Below, one piece after another: positions 7,522-15,315 of a DNA stretch of 63,073 bases. The stretch spans positions 1 through 63,073 of the forward strand of contig NZ_CALIMW010000201.1 in the NCBI RefSeq assembly GCF_938045405.1, read 5' to 3'. The notes beneath the pieces were generated by a model, which did no database searches, had not been told where the DNA came from, and saw only the letters and a list, made by a program, of their open reading frames with translations. Made by a program: the position numbers and the translations under genes. Every line of letters begins with the position of its first letter. Position 1 is the first letter of the stretch. The DNA comes from an uncultured Campylobacter sp. (GTDB taxonomy: Bacteria > Campylobacterota > Campylobacteria > Campylobacterales > Campylobacteraceae).

Positions 7522-8769
7522 GTGTCAAATTTAGAAAAATTCGATAATGAAATTTTTAGTTTAACCAACAAAGAGCTTGCCCGCCAGTGCGATTATTTGG
7601 AGATGATCGCGAGCGAAAATTTCACCTATCCCGAGGTGATGGAGGCGATGGGCTCGGTGCTAACGAACAAATACGCCGAGGGCTATCCCGGCAAGCGCTA
7701 CTACGGCGGCTGCGAGTTCGTAGACGAGATCGAGCAGATCGCGATCGATCGCTGCAAAAAGCTCTTCGGCTGTGAGTTTGCAAACGTCCAGCCAAACAGC
7801 GGCAGCCAAGCCAATCAAGGCGTATATGCCGCATTTTTGAAACCTGGCGATAAAATTTTAGGCATGGCGCTTAGCCACGGCGGGCATTTGACGCACGGCG
7901 CGAAGGTCTCAAGCAGCGGAAAGATGTATGAGAGCTTCGAATACGGCGTGGAGCTCGACGGCCGCATAAACTACGATAAGGTGCTTGAGATCGCTCAGAT
8001 CGTAAAACCAAAGATGATCGTTTGCGGTGCGAGCGCCTATACGCGCGAGATAGATTTTGCTAAATTTAGACAGATCGCTGATAGCGTGGGTGCATTTCTT
8101 TTCGCCGACGTAGCGCACGTCGCGGGGCTCGTCGTCGCGGGCGAACATACCAATCCGTTTCCGCACTGCCACGTCGTAAGCTCGACAACGCATAAAACGC
8201 TTCGCGGTCCGCGCGGTGGCATTATAATGACCAACGACGAGGAATTTGCTAAAAAGATCAACTCGGCGATCTTCCCTGGCATCCAGGGCGGCCCGCTAAT
8301 GCACGTCATCGCCGCTAAGGCGGTGGGCTTTAAACACAATCTAAGCCCCGAGTGGAAGGTCTATGCCAAGCAGGTCAAGGCAAACGCTAGAGTTTTGGGC
8401 GAGACGCTGGTTAAGCGCGGCTTTGATCTCGTTAGCGGCGGCACCGATAACCATCTGATTTTGATGAGCTTTTTAAATAGAGATTTTAGCGGCAAGGACG
8501 CTAGCGCCGCGCTTGAAAATGCAGGCATTACGACGAATAAAAATACCGTGCCGGGCGAGACGCGCAGCCCGTTCGTCACCAGCGGCATCCGCGTCGGAAG
8601 CCCAGCACTTACGGCGCGCGGAATGAAGGAGAAAGAATTTGAGTTTATCGGGAATAAAATCGCCGACGTGCTAAGCGACATCTTAAATTCCAAGCTTCAG
8701 GCGCAGGTCAAAGAGGAGGTGCGAGATTTGGCGCACCGCTTTATCATCTACGACCGCGCGATGTATTAA
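7522..8769 (+). CDS. glyA: Serine hydroxymethyltransferase
   Basis: PLP enzyme interconverting serine and glycine with tetrahydrofolate, the main one-carbon source. The PLP lysine is in SSTTHKTLRGPRGG. Other family marks are NVQPNSGSQANQGVY and LSHGGHLTHGAKV. The start is chosen as GTG at 7522, five bases after AAGGAG; a GTG at 7516 is inside that ribosome site. Length 415 is normal. A strong palindrome follows at 8778-8801 and probably ends the gatC-glyA unit. Confidence 0.95.
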   Translation: MSNLEKFDNEIFSLTNKELARQCDYLEMIASENFTYPEVMEAMGSVLTNKYAEGYPGKRYYGGCEFVDEIEQIAIDRCKKLFGCEFANVQPNSGSQANQGVYAAFLKPGDKILGMALSHGGHLTHGAKVSSSGKMYESFEYGVELDGRINYDKVLEIAQIVKPKMIVCGASAYTREIDFAKFRQIADSVGAFLFADVAHVAGLVVAGEHTNPFPHCHVVSSTTHKTLRGPRGGIIMTNDEEFAKKINSAIFPGIQGGPLMHVIAAKAVGFKHNLSPEWKVYAKQVKANARVLGETLVKRGFDLVSGGTDNHLILMSFLNRDFSGKDASAALENAGITTNKNTVPGETRSPFVTSGIRVGSPALTARGMKEKEFEFIGNKIADVLSDILNSKLQAQVKEEVRDLAHRFIIYDRAMY

Positions 8770-8777
8770 ATTTAATA

Positions 8778-8801
8778 AATTCGGGTAAGCTTACCCGAAT
8801 T
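8778..8801. terminator. Perfect palindrome after glyA, probable terminator
   Basis: A 24-base perfect inverted repeat whose left arm is AATTCGGGTAAG, followed by a T-rich stretch (ttatttatttc). It starts 9 bases after the glyA stop. The stem and T-rich tail fit intrinsic termination; being perfect, it could also be a protein-binding site. Confidence 0.65.
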
Positions 8802-8825
8802 ATTTATTTCGTAAATTTTGCGTGG

Positions 8826-8831
8826 TAGAAT
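8826..8831 (+). promoter_or_regulatory. -10 box of the SPOR-protein gene
   Basis: TAGAAT with TG two bases upstream (extended -10), 33 bases before the SPOR-protein ATG and after the glyA terminator. No good -35 box is seen. Confidence 0.45.
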
Positions 8832-8863
8832 TTACAAAGTAAATAATAATCTTAGGAGAGAGT

Positions 8864-9895
8864 ATGAACGACAAAAATTTCGATATGAGCAGCATAGACG
8901 ACATAGTGATCAATAGCGGCAATGTCGATAAGAACACGAATTTGAAAAAGGGTCTTACCGTCGCAGCCAGCGTCGTAGTTTTATTCTTAATCATTTTAAT
9001 CATAATGAAGGCTATTAATAAAGACGATATTGATACTAACGCAGGTCTTACTATGCCTAGTGAAGAAGAGCTTGCCAAAGCGGAGCAAAAGCCTGCCGTA
9101 CAAGTTCAAAAACCTGAGCCTTCGCAGCCTGAGCCTGTAGAGGTGAAATCAGAACCCAATACAGCATCTGCAGCTCCAACCAAAGTAGAGATAAAAACCC
9201 AAGAGCCTAATTCCGAAAGCAAGGTCGTCGCAAGCGCTCAGCCTGAAGCACAGAAAGTAGAAATCCAAAAGCCCGAAATCAAAGAAGAGCCAAAAAAATC
9301 CGAAGTTAAAATAGAAAGTAAAAAGATTGAGCCTAAAGACGAAGCCAAAAAGTCTGAAAAAACGGACGTAAAAAAGTCCGAGCCTAAAAAAGAGTCTGCA
9401 AAAGACGAGATCAAAAAAGAACCTTCTAAAACCGAAATTAGAAAAGTCGAGCAAAAAGTAGAGCCTAAAAAAGAACCTGAAAAACAAGCAAAAACAGAAG
9501 TTAAAAAAGAGTCTTCAAAAACGGAAGTTAAAAAGGAACATGTTAAAGCTGAGACCAAGAAAGAGCCTGCTAAGTCCGAGCCTAAAAAAGAAGCCGGCAA
9601 GCCGGAGTCTAAAAGTGAGAGCGTAAAGGCTGGCGTTGCAGCAAAGAGCACCAGCACCAGCGTGGCAAACGGCAGTTATGTGCAGGTTTTCGCATCCAAT
9701 GCCTACGATCCAAACGGGTCTGATACCAAAAAAATCACCAAAAAAGGCTATAGCCCAATTGCGCTGCAAACTCACGTCGGCAGCAAGAGCGTGACTAAAA
9801 TTTTAGTTGGACCTTTTGAGGGCGAGGCGCTACAAAAGGCACTTAGCGATATGCGCTCAATCAACAGCGGCGCGTATATCTACCGAGTGAAATAG
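8864..9895 (+). CDS. SPOR-domain inner-membrane protein with Lys/Glu/Pro-rich linker
   Basis: The 343 residues have a short cytoplasmic start, one membrane span at about 30-50, a very charged linker at about 75-255 built of loose KKEP/KSEP-type repeats, and a C-terminal SPOR domain from about 265 (GSYVQVFASNAYDPNG ... SVTKILVGPF). SPOR domains bind denuded glycan strands at the division septum, so a role in cell-wall remodelling or division is likely. A gene of this layout sits between glyA and aroE in C. jejuni. The ribosome site AGGAGAG is close to the ATG. Its stop overlaps the aroE GTG start. Confidence 0.85.
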   Translation: MNDKNFDMSSIDDIVINSGNVDKNTNLKKGLTVAASVVVLFLIILIIMKAINKDDIDTNAGLTMPSEEELAKAEQKPAVQVQKPEPSQPEPVEVKSEPNTASAAPTKVEIKTQEPNSESKVVASAQPEAQKVEIQKPEIKEEPKKSEVKIESKKIEPKDEAKKSEKTDVKKSEPKKESAKDEIKKEPSKTEIRKVEQKVEPKKEPEKQAKTEVKKESSKTEVKKEHVKAETKKEPAKSEPKKEAGKPESKSESVKAGVAAKSTSTSVANGSYVQVFASNAYDPNGSDTKKITKKGYSPIALQTHVGSKSVTKILVGPFEGEALQKALSDMRSINSGAYIYRVK

Positions 9896-10680
9896 TGGAC
9901 AGATTTGCGGTTTTCGGCAACCCGATCGCCCACTCTCTCTCGCCGCTACTTCATAATTACGCGATAAAATTTTTGGAGCTGGACGCCTACTATGGGCGAG
10001 TTTTGCTGCAGCGCGGCGAGGAGCTGCGAGCTAAATTTGAAGCTTTAAGGCTTGCGGGCGCGAACGTGACCGTGCCTTTTAAGCTCGACGCATTTAAAGC
10101 ATGCGACATCCTAAGTGAGGCGGCTAAGCAGATCGGCTCGGTAAACACGCTAGTGCTAAAAGGCGGCGCGCTGCAAGGCTTTAACACCGACGCGCAAGGC
10201 TTTTTCTGCGCAATCTTGGGCTTTGGCGAGATTCGCAATGCGCTTATTTTAGGCGCAGGCGGCACTACGCGGGCAATCGGCTACGCGCTAAGCAAAAACG
10301 GCGTGAAATTTGACATCCTAAACCGCAGCGCAAAAGATTTTGACTTCGGCTGCGAGGAATTTTTTACCTATGAAAATTTCAAATTTAAAGATTACGATCT
10401 GATCGTCAATGCCACCGGCGCGGGGCTCAAAGATGACGCGCTGCCTGCGCCCGAGGGGGTAATAGATGAAATTTTATCCCGCGCGAAATTTGCTTTTGAC
10501 GCTATCTACGGCAAGCAGACTCCGTTTTTGCAAGCCGCGCGCGCAAAAAATCTGCCCGTAAAAGATGGCAAGGAGATGCTGATAAATCAGGGCGCGCTTG
10601 CTTTCAATCTTTTTTTCGGCGGTAAATTCGACTTAGCAGAGATTGTATCGCTGATGAGCCATGCTGCGAATTTACGCTAA
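9895..10680 (+). CDS. aroE: Shikimate dehydrogenase
   Basis: NADPH-dependent reduction of 3-dehydroshikimate in aromatic amino acid synthesis. The substrate domain begins FAVFGNPIAHSLSPLLHN (residues 4-21) with the conserved SxS, and NVTVPFK carries the catalytic Lys. The nucleotide-binding loop is LILGAGGTTRAI near 117-128, and INQGALAF near the end is also conserved. GTG start overlapping the previous stop by one base. 261 residues is normal. Confidence 0.94.
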   Translation: MDRFAVFGNPIAHSLSPLLHNYAIKFLELDAYYGRVLLQRGEELRAKFEALRLAGANVTVPFKLDAFKACDILSEAAKQIGSVNTLVLKGGALQGFNTDAQGFFCAILGFGEIRNALILGAGGTTRAIGYALSKNGVKFDILNRSAKDFDFGCEEFFTYENFKFKDYDLIVNATGAGLKDDALPAPEGVIDEILSRAKFAFDAIYGKQTPFLQAARAKNLPVKDGKEMLINQGALAFNLFFGGKFDLAEIVSLMSHAANLR

Positions 10681-11159
10681 ATCGCCTCTTAGGCTTTTCA
10701 ATTATTCGTGCCAGTCAAATAGAGTGCTTTAAATTTTGTGTCGAGTTAATTATACGTTCTTGAATTTTATATCGTGTAGCTTTGGGCGTTTAATTTTAAA
10801 ATTCTTACGTCTGCTTTCGGCTAAGCCGTGTTAATTTGCCTGTAAAAATTCTATTTAAAATCGCTACGAATTAGGCATAAAGATGCTTGGTAAAGTCTCG
10901 CGCATTTTTCTGCTCGTTTCTTGGATGTTCTATTCTAAAATTTTGCGACGAATCTAAACTAAAATTTTGTGCAGTTTAAGTAAAATGTGATTGTTTGTGA
11001 ATTATATAATAAAACTTTACTTGAGCGAGATGACGCAAGACCGAGGTGTTTATTAAAAAGATAAAATTGCTACCAAAATTTCAAAATTTAAAGCTAAATT
11101 TTAATTAATTGTTATACAATAAAAAATATAAACTAATAATTGCTAAAGGTTAAAATTTG
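10681..11159. other. Intergenic region upstream of the cytochrome bd genes
   Basis: About 480 bases with many stops in all frames and no convincing gene. A weak hairpin (GCCT-ctt-AGGC then TTTT) lies just after the aroE stop. A promoter for the cyd genes probably lies near 11110-11145 (for example GTTATACAATAAAA), but no clear regulator site is visible. Confidence 0.6.
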
Positions 11160-11366
11160 ATGTTTTTCGGCAAAATTTTAAAATTTTACGCGCACGGATT
11201 TGCTTCGATGAAGCTTGGCAAAACGCTGTGGGCGGTGATTTTGATCAAGCTATTTATAATTTTTGTGCTACTTAAATTTTTCATTTTCGACGAAAACTTG
11301 GATTCTAAATTTAAAACCGATCAAGAAAAAATCGATTTCATCTATAAAAATTTGACTAAGGAGTAG
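11160..11366 (+). CDS. DUF4492-like small membrane protein upstream of cydA
   Basis: The 68-residue protein has one membrane span (WAVILIKLFIIFVLLKFF, about 24-41) and a charged C terminus ending KIDFIYKNLTKE. I start it at ATG 11160 rather than the TTG three bases earlier. It ends 2 bases before cydA, whose ribosome site lies over its stop. Small proteins of this kind (DUF4492) precede cydA in Campylobacterota and Bacteroidetes, which suggests a role in bd oxidase assembly or function. That is inferred from position. Confidence 0.75.
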   Translation: MFFGKILKFYAHGFASMKLGKTLWAVILIKLFIIFVLLKFFIFDENLDSKFKTDQEKIDFIYKNLTKE

Positions 11367-11368
11367 GA

Positions 11369-12892
11369 ATGCAAGAGCTTGCTAGCGTGGATTGGTCGAG
11401 GGCGCAGTTTGCGCTCACGGCGCTTTATCACTTTCTTTTCGTGCCCCTAACGCTGGGGCTTAGCTTTATCGTGGCGTTTATGGAGAGCCTATATGTCGCG
11501 ACCGGTAAGCAGGAGTGGCTCAAGATCACTAAATTTTGGCTGCGCCTTTTCGGTATAAATTTCGCCATCGGCGTCGCGACAGGCATCATAATGGAGTTTG
11601 AGTTCGGCACCAACTGGGCGAATTACAGCTGGTTCGTGGGCGACATCTTCGGCGCGCCGCTTGCGATCGAGGGCTTGCTGGCGTTTTTCTTGGAGGCTAC
11701 CTTTTTTGCCGTAATGTTCTTCGGCTGGGACCGCGTGAGCAAGAAATTTCACCTTCTCTCGACCTGGCTCGTGGCGATCGGATCAAATTTAAGCGCATAC
11801 TGGATTTTAATCGCGAACGCTTGGATGCAAAACCCGGTAGGTACGAGCTTTAATCCCGATACGATGCGTAACGAGATGAGCAATTTTTTAGATATCGCGC
11901 TATCTCACTTCGGAGTGGCTAAATTTTTACATACCGTTGGCGGCGGCTATATTACCGCGGCGCTTTTCGTGCTTGGAATTTCGGCGTTTTATATGCTAAA
12001 AAACAAAGACTTCGCGCTTGCTAAAAAAAGCTTCATCGTAGCGGCAAGCTTCGGTATGCTAAGCTCGCTTTTCGTGCTATTTAGCGGCGACGAGAGCGCC
12101 TATCAGGTCGCGCAAAAGCAGCCGATGAAGCTTGCGGCGATGGAGGGTCTGTATAAGGGCGAAGTAAATGCAGGCATCGTCGCGGCGGGAGTTTTAAACC
12201 CGAGTAAAACCGCGGGAGACGATAAGGAGCCGTTTTTATTTGAGATCAAGGCGCCTTACGCGCTGGGACTGATGGCTACGAGAGGACTTGATAATTTCAC
12301 TCCGGGCATCGATGATTTGGTATTTGGAAACGAAAAATTCGGCATCGAAGGCGCGGATAAAAAGATCGAAAAAGGAAAAATCGCCCTGCAAGCGCTGAAG
12401 GATTACAAAATCGTCAAGGACGCGAATGACACTGCGGCGATGCAGCAAGCGCGCGAAATTTTATTCGGCGATCAAAATATGCAAAATTTAGGCTACGGCT
12501 ACCTTGACGACGCGAAGCAGATCGTCCCTCCGGTGGCGCTTACCTTTTACAGCTTTCACGTGATGGTGGCCTTGGGAAGCTATTTTATCTTGCTATTTTT
12601 CGTGACGCTATTTTTGGCGATGCGAAAGAACCTCGCCGAATACAAGAAAATTCTATGGCTTTGCGTATTTAGCATTCCTTTGGGATACGTCGCGTGCGAG
12701 GCGGGCTGGATCGTGGCCGAAGTAGGGCGCCAGCCGTGGGCGATACAGGATCTTATGCCGGTGGGCGTCGCAGCTACGAGCCTGGCGGGAACGAACATAA
12801 TGATCTCGTTTGCGCTCTTTGCGGTTTTATTTACGGTTTTATTCATAGCCGAGATAAAGATCATGCTAAAACAGATAAAGATAGGATTTTAA
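11369..12892 (+). CDS. cydA: Cytochrome bd oxidase subunit I
   Basis: Haem-bearing quinol oxidase subunit of the inner membrane, with high oxygen affinity. It shows RAQFALTALYHFLFVPLT with the haem ligand candidate H21, several membrane helices, and the periplasmic quinol loop beginning near KEPFLFEIKAPYALGLMATRG. GRQPWAIQDLMP, near 450, is the conserved C-terminal box. Length 507 is usual. AAGGAG lies upstream of the ATG. cydB follows after one base. Confidence 0.94.
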   Translation: MQELASVDWSRAQFALTALYHFLFVPLTLGLSFIVAFMESLYVATGKQEWLKITKFWLRLFGINFAIGVATGIIMEFEFGTNWANYSWFVGDIFGAPLAIEGLLAFFLEATFFAVMFFGWDRVSKKFHLLSTWLVAIGSNLSAYWILIANAWMQNPVGTSFNPDTMRNEMSNFLDIALSHFGVAKFLHTVGGGYITAALFVLGISAFYMLKNKDFALAKKSFIVAASFGMLSSLFVLFSGDESAYQVAQKQPMKLAAMEGLYKGEVNAGIVAAGVLNPSKTAGDDKEPFLFEIKAPYALGLMATRGLDNFTPGIDDLVFGNEKFGIEGADKKIEKGKIALQALKDYKIVKDANDTAAMQQAREILFGDQNMQNLGYGYLDDAKQIVPPVALTFYSFHVMVALGSYFILLFFVTLFLAMRKNLAEYKKILWLCVFSIPLGYVACEAGWIVAEVGRQPWAIQDLMPVGVAATSLAGTNIMISFALFAVLFTVLFIAEIKIMLKQIKIGF

Positions 12893-12893
12893 G

Positions 12894-14000
12894 ATGCACG
12901 AAATTTTTCAAATTTATTGGTGGTGCGTGGTTTCGCTTCTGGGCGGAATTTTGGTTTTTATGCTCTTCGTGCAGGGCGGTCAGACGCTGCTTTTTACGCT
13001 GGCGAAAAATGAGAGCGAGAAGGATTTTATAATAAATTCCATCGGCAAGAAATGGGAGCTTACGTTTACCACGCTAGTTATGTTCGGCGGGGCGTGCTTT
13101 GCGGCGTTTCCGCTATTTTATGCGACCAGCTTCGGCGGGGCATATTGGGCGTGGATGGCTCTGCTTTTTTGCTTCATAATCCAAGCCGTCGCTTACGAAT
13201 ACAGAAAAAAGCCCGATAATTTCTTGGGCGCTAAGACCTATGAAGCCTTTCTTTTCATAAACGGCTCTCTGGGTACGATCCTGCTTGGAATCATCGTCTC
13301 GACGCTTTTTAGCGGCAGCGAGTTTGCGCTGGGTGATAATAATTTCGTGCAGTGGAAAAACCCCGCTCGCGGGCTTGAGGCGCTAGCAAATCCGTTTAAT
13401 TACATCTTGGGAGTTGCGCTATTTTTCTGCGCTAGGACGGGAGCGAGCTTATATTTGATGAACAATATCGCCGAGCCCGAAATGATCGCTAAACTCAAAG
13501 CTTCGCTTAAATTTAACGCTAGCGCGTTTTTGGTTTTTTTCATCGCGTTTTTGGCGTGGGTCTTGCTAAAGCAGGGCTATGCAGTAGGCGCCGGCGGCGT
13601 CGTAAGTCTCGAGAGCTTTAAGTATCTGCACAATTACCTAAGCCTGCCTGCGGCGCTAATCTTGCTGCTGCTGGGCGTAGTGCTAGTGTTGGTGGGGATA
13701 TTCAAAGGCGCATTTACAAGCAGCGTGCGCGGAGTATTTTTCTACGGCGTGGGCGTCGTATGCGCGGTAACGAGCATATTTTTGATCCTAGGGTTAAACA
13801 ACACGGCGTTTTATCCGTCAAATTTCGACCTGCAAAGCTCGCTTTCGATAAGCAACGCAAGCTCGAGCCTCTATACGCTTAAGACGATGTTTTACGTGTC
13901 GTTTCTGGTGCCTTTCGTGCTGGGTTATATAAGCTATGTTTGGCGCGCAATGGATGCGAAGAAGCTTGATAAAGAGGAGCTTGTAAACGAGCATTATTAG
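12894..14000 (+). CDS. cydB: Cytochrome bd oxidase subunit II
   Basis: Partner of CydA in the quinol oxidase. The 368 residues form about eight or nine membrane helices. The start FQIYWWCVVSLLGGILVFM and the segment GQTLLFTLAKNESEKDFIINSIGKKWELTFTTL resemble CydB. It lacks obvious soluble domains. It directly follows cydA, and a 34-residue membrane peptide gene follows after a 149-base gap. Confidence 0.9.
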   Translation: MHEIFQIYWWCVVSLLGGILVFMLFVQGGQTLLFTLAKNESEKDFIINSIGKKWELTFTTLVMFGGACFAAFPLFYATSFGGAYWAWMALLFCFIIQAVAYEYRKKPDNFLGAKTYEAFLFINGSLGTILLGIIVSTLFSGSEFALGDNNFVQWKNPARGLEALANPFNYILGVALFFCARTGASLYLMNNIAEPEMIAKLKASLKFNASAFLVFFIAFLAWVLLKQGYAVGAGGVVSLESFKYLHNYLSLPAALILLLLGVVLVLVGIFKGAFTSSVRGVFFYGVGVVCAVTSIFLILGLNNTAFYPSNFDLQSSLSISNASSSLYTLKTMFYVSFLVPFVLGYISYVWRAMDAKKLDKEELVNEHY

Positions 14001-14149
14001 GCGCGCCCGCCCTAGCGCGGCTTTTGCACGTCGTGCGGCGACGAGGAGTTGCTCTAGTGCGAGGCATTGCGTGCTTTTGTGCTTAGTTAAATTTCATATC
14101 GGCGGCGCTTTTTATGCGCCGCATCTATAAAAAATTTTAAGGATTAAAA

Positions 14150-14254
14150 ATGGTCAAATCTTTAGTTTTCATCGCGATTTGGATGATCTTGCTCGTAGGA
14201 AGCTATAAATTTATAAAGCTAAACATTACTCATCACGAAAAAAGAGAGCAGTAA
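14150..14254 (+). CDS. 34-residue single-span peptide after cydB (CydX-like candidate)
   Basis: ATG at 14150 preceded by AAGGA at 6 bases' spacing. The peptide is one hydrophobic span (LVFIAIWMILLVGSYKFI) with a charged tail ending HHEKREQ. CydX/CbdX subunits of bd oxidases are 30-40 residue single-span peptides encoded just after cydB, so size and position fit. No residue-level match to CydX is claimed. A GC-rich hairpin (GCGGCGC-loop-GCGCCGC) lies between cydB and this gene. Confidence 0.6.
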   Translation: MVKSLVFIAIWMILLVGSYKFIKLNITHHEKREQ

Positions 14255-14274
14255 AAGGGTAGAAATTTTAAAAG

Positions 14275-14328
14275 CTTGCGGCCTGGGATTTCACTTTAAA
14301 TTTAGAAAGTGAAATTTTGGGCCGCAAG
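14275..14328. terminator. Large inverted repeat between convergent genes
   Basis: Outer arms CTTGCGGCC and GGCCGCAAG enclose a second pair, ATTTCACTTT and AAAGTGAAAT, making a long nearly perfect hairpin. It lies between the end of the cyd unit (plus) and the end of the SbmA/BacA-like gene (minus), as expected for a two-way terminator. T-runs after it are poor on the plus side. Confidence 0.6.
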
Positions 14329-14346
14329 ATACGGGCGAAATTTTAT

Positions 14347-15315
14347 CTAGCCCTTGTAGTCGATATTTTTTTCGAATTCTTTAAGTCGCATATGGATTGA
14401 GCGAAGCTCCGTGATCGTCGTCCAGTTATTGATAAAAACGCTAAAGCTGCCACGTACTTGGCTAAAAGCATTGCCTACTTGAATCATCACTCCAAGCGTA
14501 ATCGCCTTAGTAAAAAGCCCCGGTCCCATTATGAGATAAGGCACGATGACTAGGATTTGCGAGAAAGAATTTAGCCATAAATCAAAGTAGCAGTAGTGCA
14601 AAAATAGCCTGTAATAGTTGTGCTTTAGTTTGCCAAATAGCGTCTTTGTGGTCTCTTCGCTCGCATATTCCGCCTTATTCTCCTCGGCATAAACCAGCTC
14701 TTTGCGAAACGCAGCTTCCGCCTTTTGATTGTTGTATTCAAGCCTAGGCAGAAACCAACCTACTAGCCAAGAAATTATCAGTCCGCCGATGCTTACTGCA
14801 AGTGCGATCCACACGAGAGAGCCGGGAATTTTTTTGAGCGCCTCAAAAGGTACTTTCTCGCTAAGGCTCCACAAAACAGGGATAAACGCAAAAAGAATCA
14901 TCGCCGCCGAAAGTACGCGCGTGCCGATATCTTCGATGATTTTTGAGAAGCGGTAGATGTCTTCTTGGATACGCTGCGAGCTTCCTTCGATATCTTTACT
15001 TACCTTTTTCCAGTATGAAAAATAGGAAAAGGTCATCGCCTCTCGCCATTTAAATGCCCAAATTCGCGCCACGTATCGCTCCGAAATCGCCGCCGCTACG
15101 GCAGGCATCGCTATCCATAAAAAGACCCTCATCTGCGCGTAAAAATCGTTTAACGTATGACGATCTACGTTTTGACACAAATCATAAAATACGCGATACC
15201 ATTCGTTGAAACGCACGCTCAGCGTAGTTTGATACCAATTGATAGCGATCAAAAATACTAGCCCTGTATATGCTAAAAGCGCCCATTTTTTGCTTTTAAA
15301 AAATGAAACGAACAT
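14347..15315 (-). CDS. SbmA/BacA-like peptide transporter
   Basis: Integral membrane protein of 322 residues resembling the SbmA/BacA family, which import peptides (and in some species very-long-chain acyl substrates) by a proton gradient. Segments such as NEWYRVFYDLCQNVD, FKWREAMTFSYFSYWK and IEGSSQRIQEDIYRFSKI match the ABC-like membrane domain of this family. NSFSQILVIVPYLIMGPGLF follows, and no ATPase domain is present. The start overlaps the M16 peptidase stop by one base, so the two are co-transcribed. Confidence 0.8.
   Translation of the reverse strand: MFVSFFKSKKWALLAYTGLVFLIAINWYQTTLSVRFNEWYRVFYDLCQNVDRHTLNDFYAQMRVFLWIAMPAVAAAISERYVARIWAFKWREAMTFSYFSYWKKVSKDIEGSSQRIQEDIYRFSKIIEDIGTRVLSAAMILFAFIPVLWSLSEKVPFEALKKIPGSLVWIALAVSIGGLIISWLVGWFLPRLEYNNQKAEAAFRKELVYAEENKAEYASEETTKTLFGKLKHNYYRLFLHYCYFDLWLNSFSQILVIVPYLIMGPGLFTKAITLGVMIQVGNAFSQVRGSFSVFINNWTTITELRSIHMRLKEFEKNIDYKG

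Noticed and set aside
9149..9657. Minus-strand frames rich in Phe/Leu opposite the SPOR gene
   Set aside because: Shadows of the Lys/Glu codon repeats on the plus strand.
10681..11159. tRNA or small RNA gene in the gap before cydA
   Set aside because: No acceptor or TPsiC-like box was found; AT-rich sequence without a strong fold.
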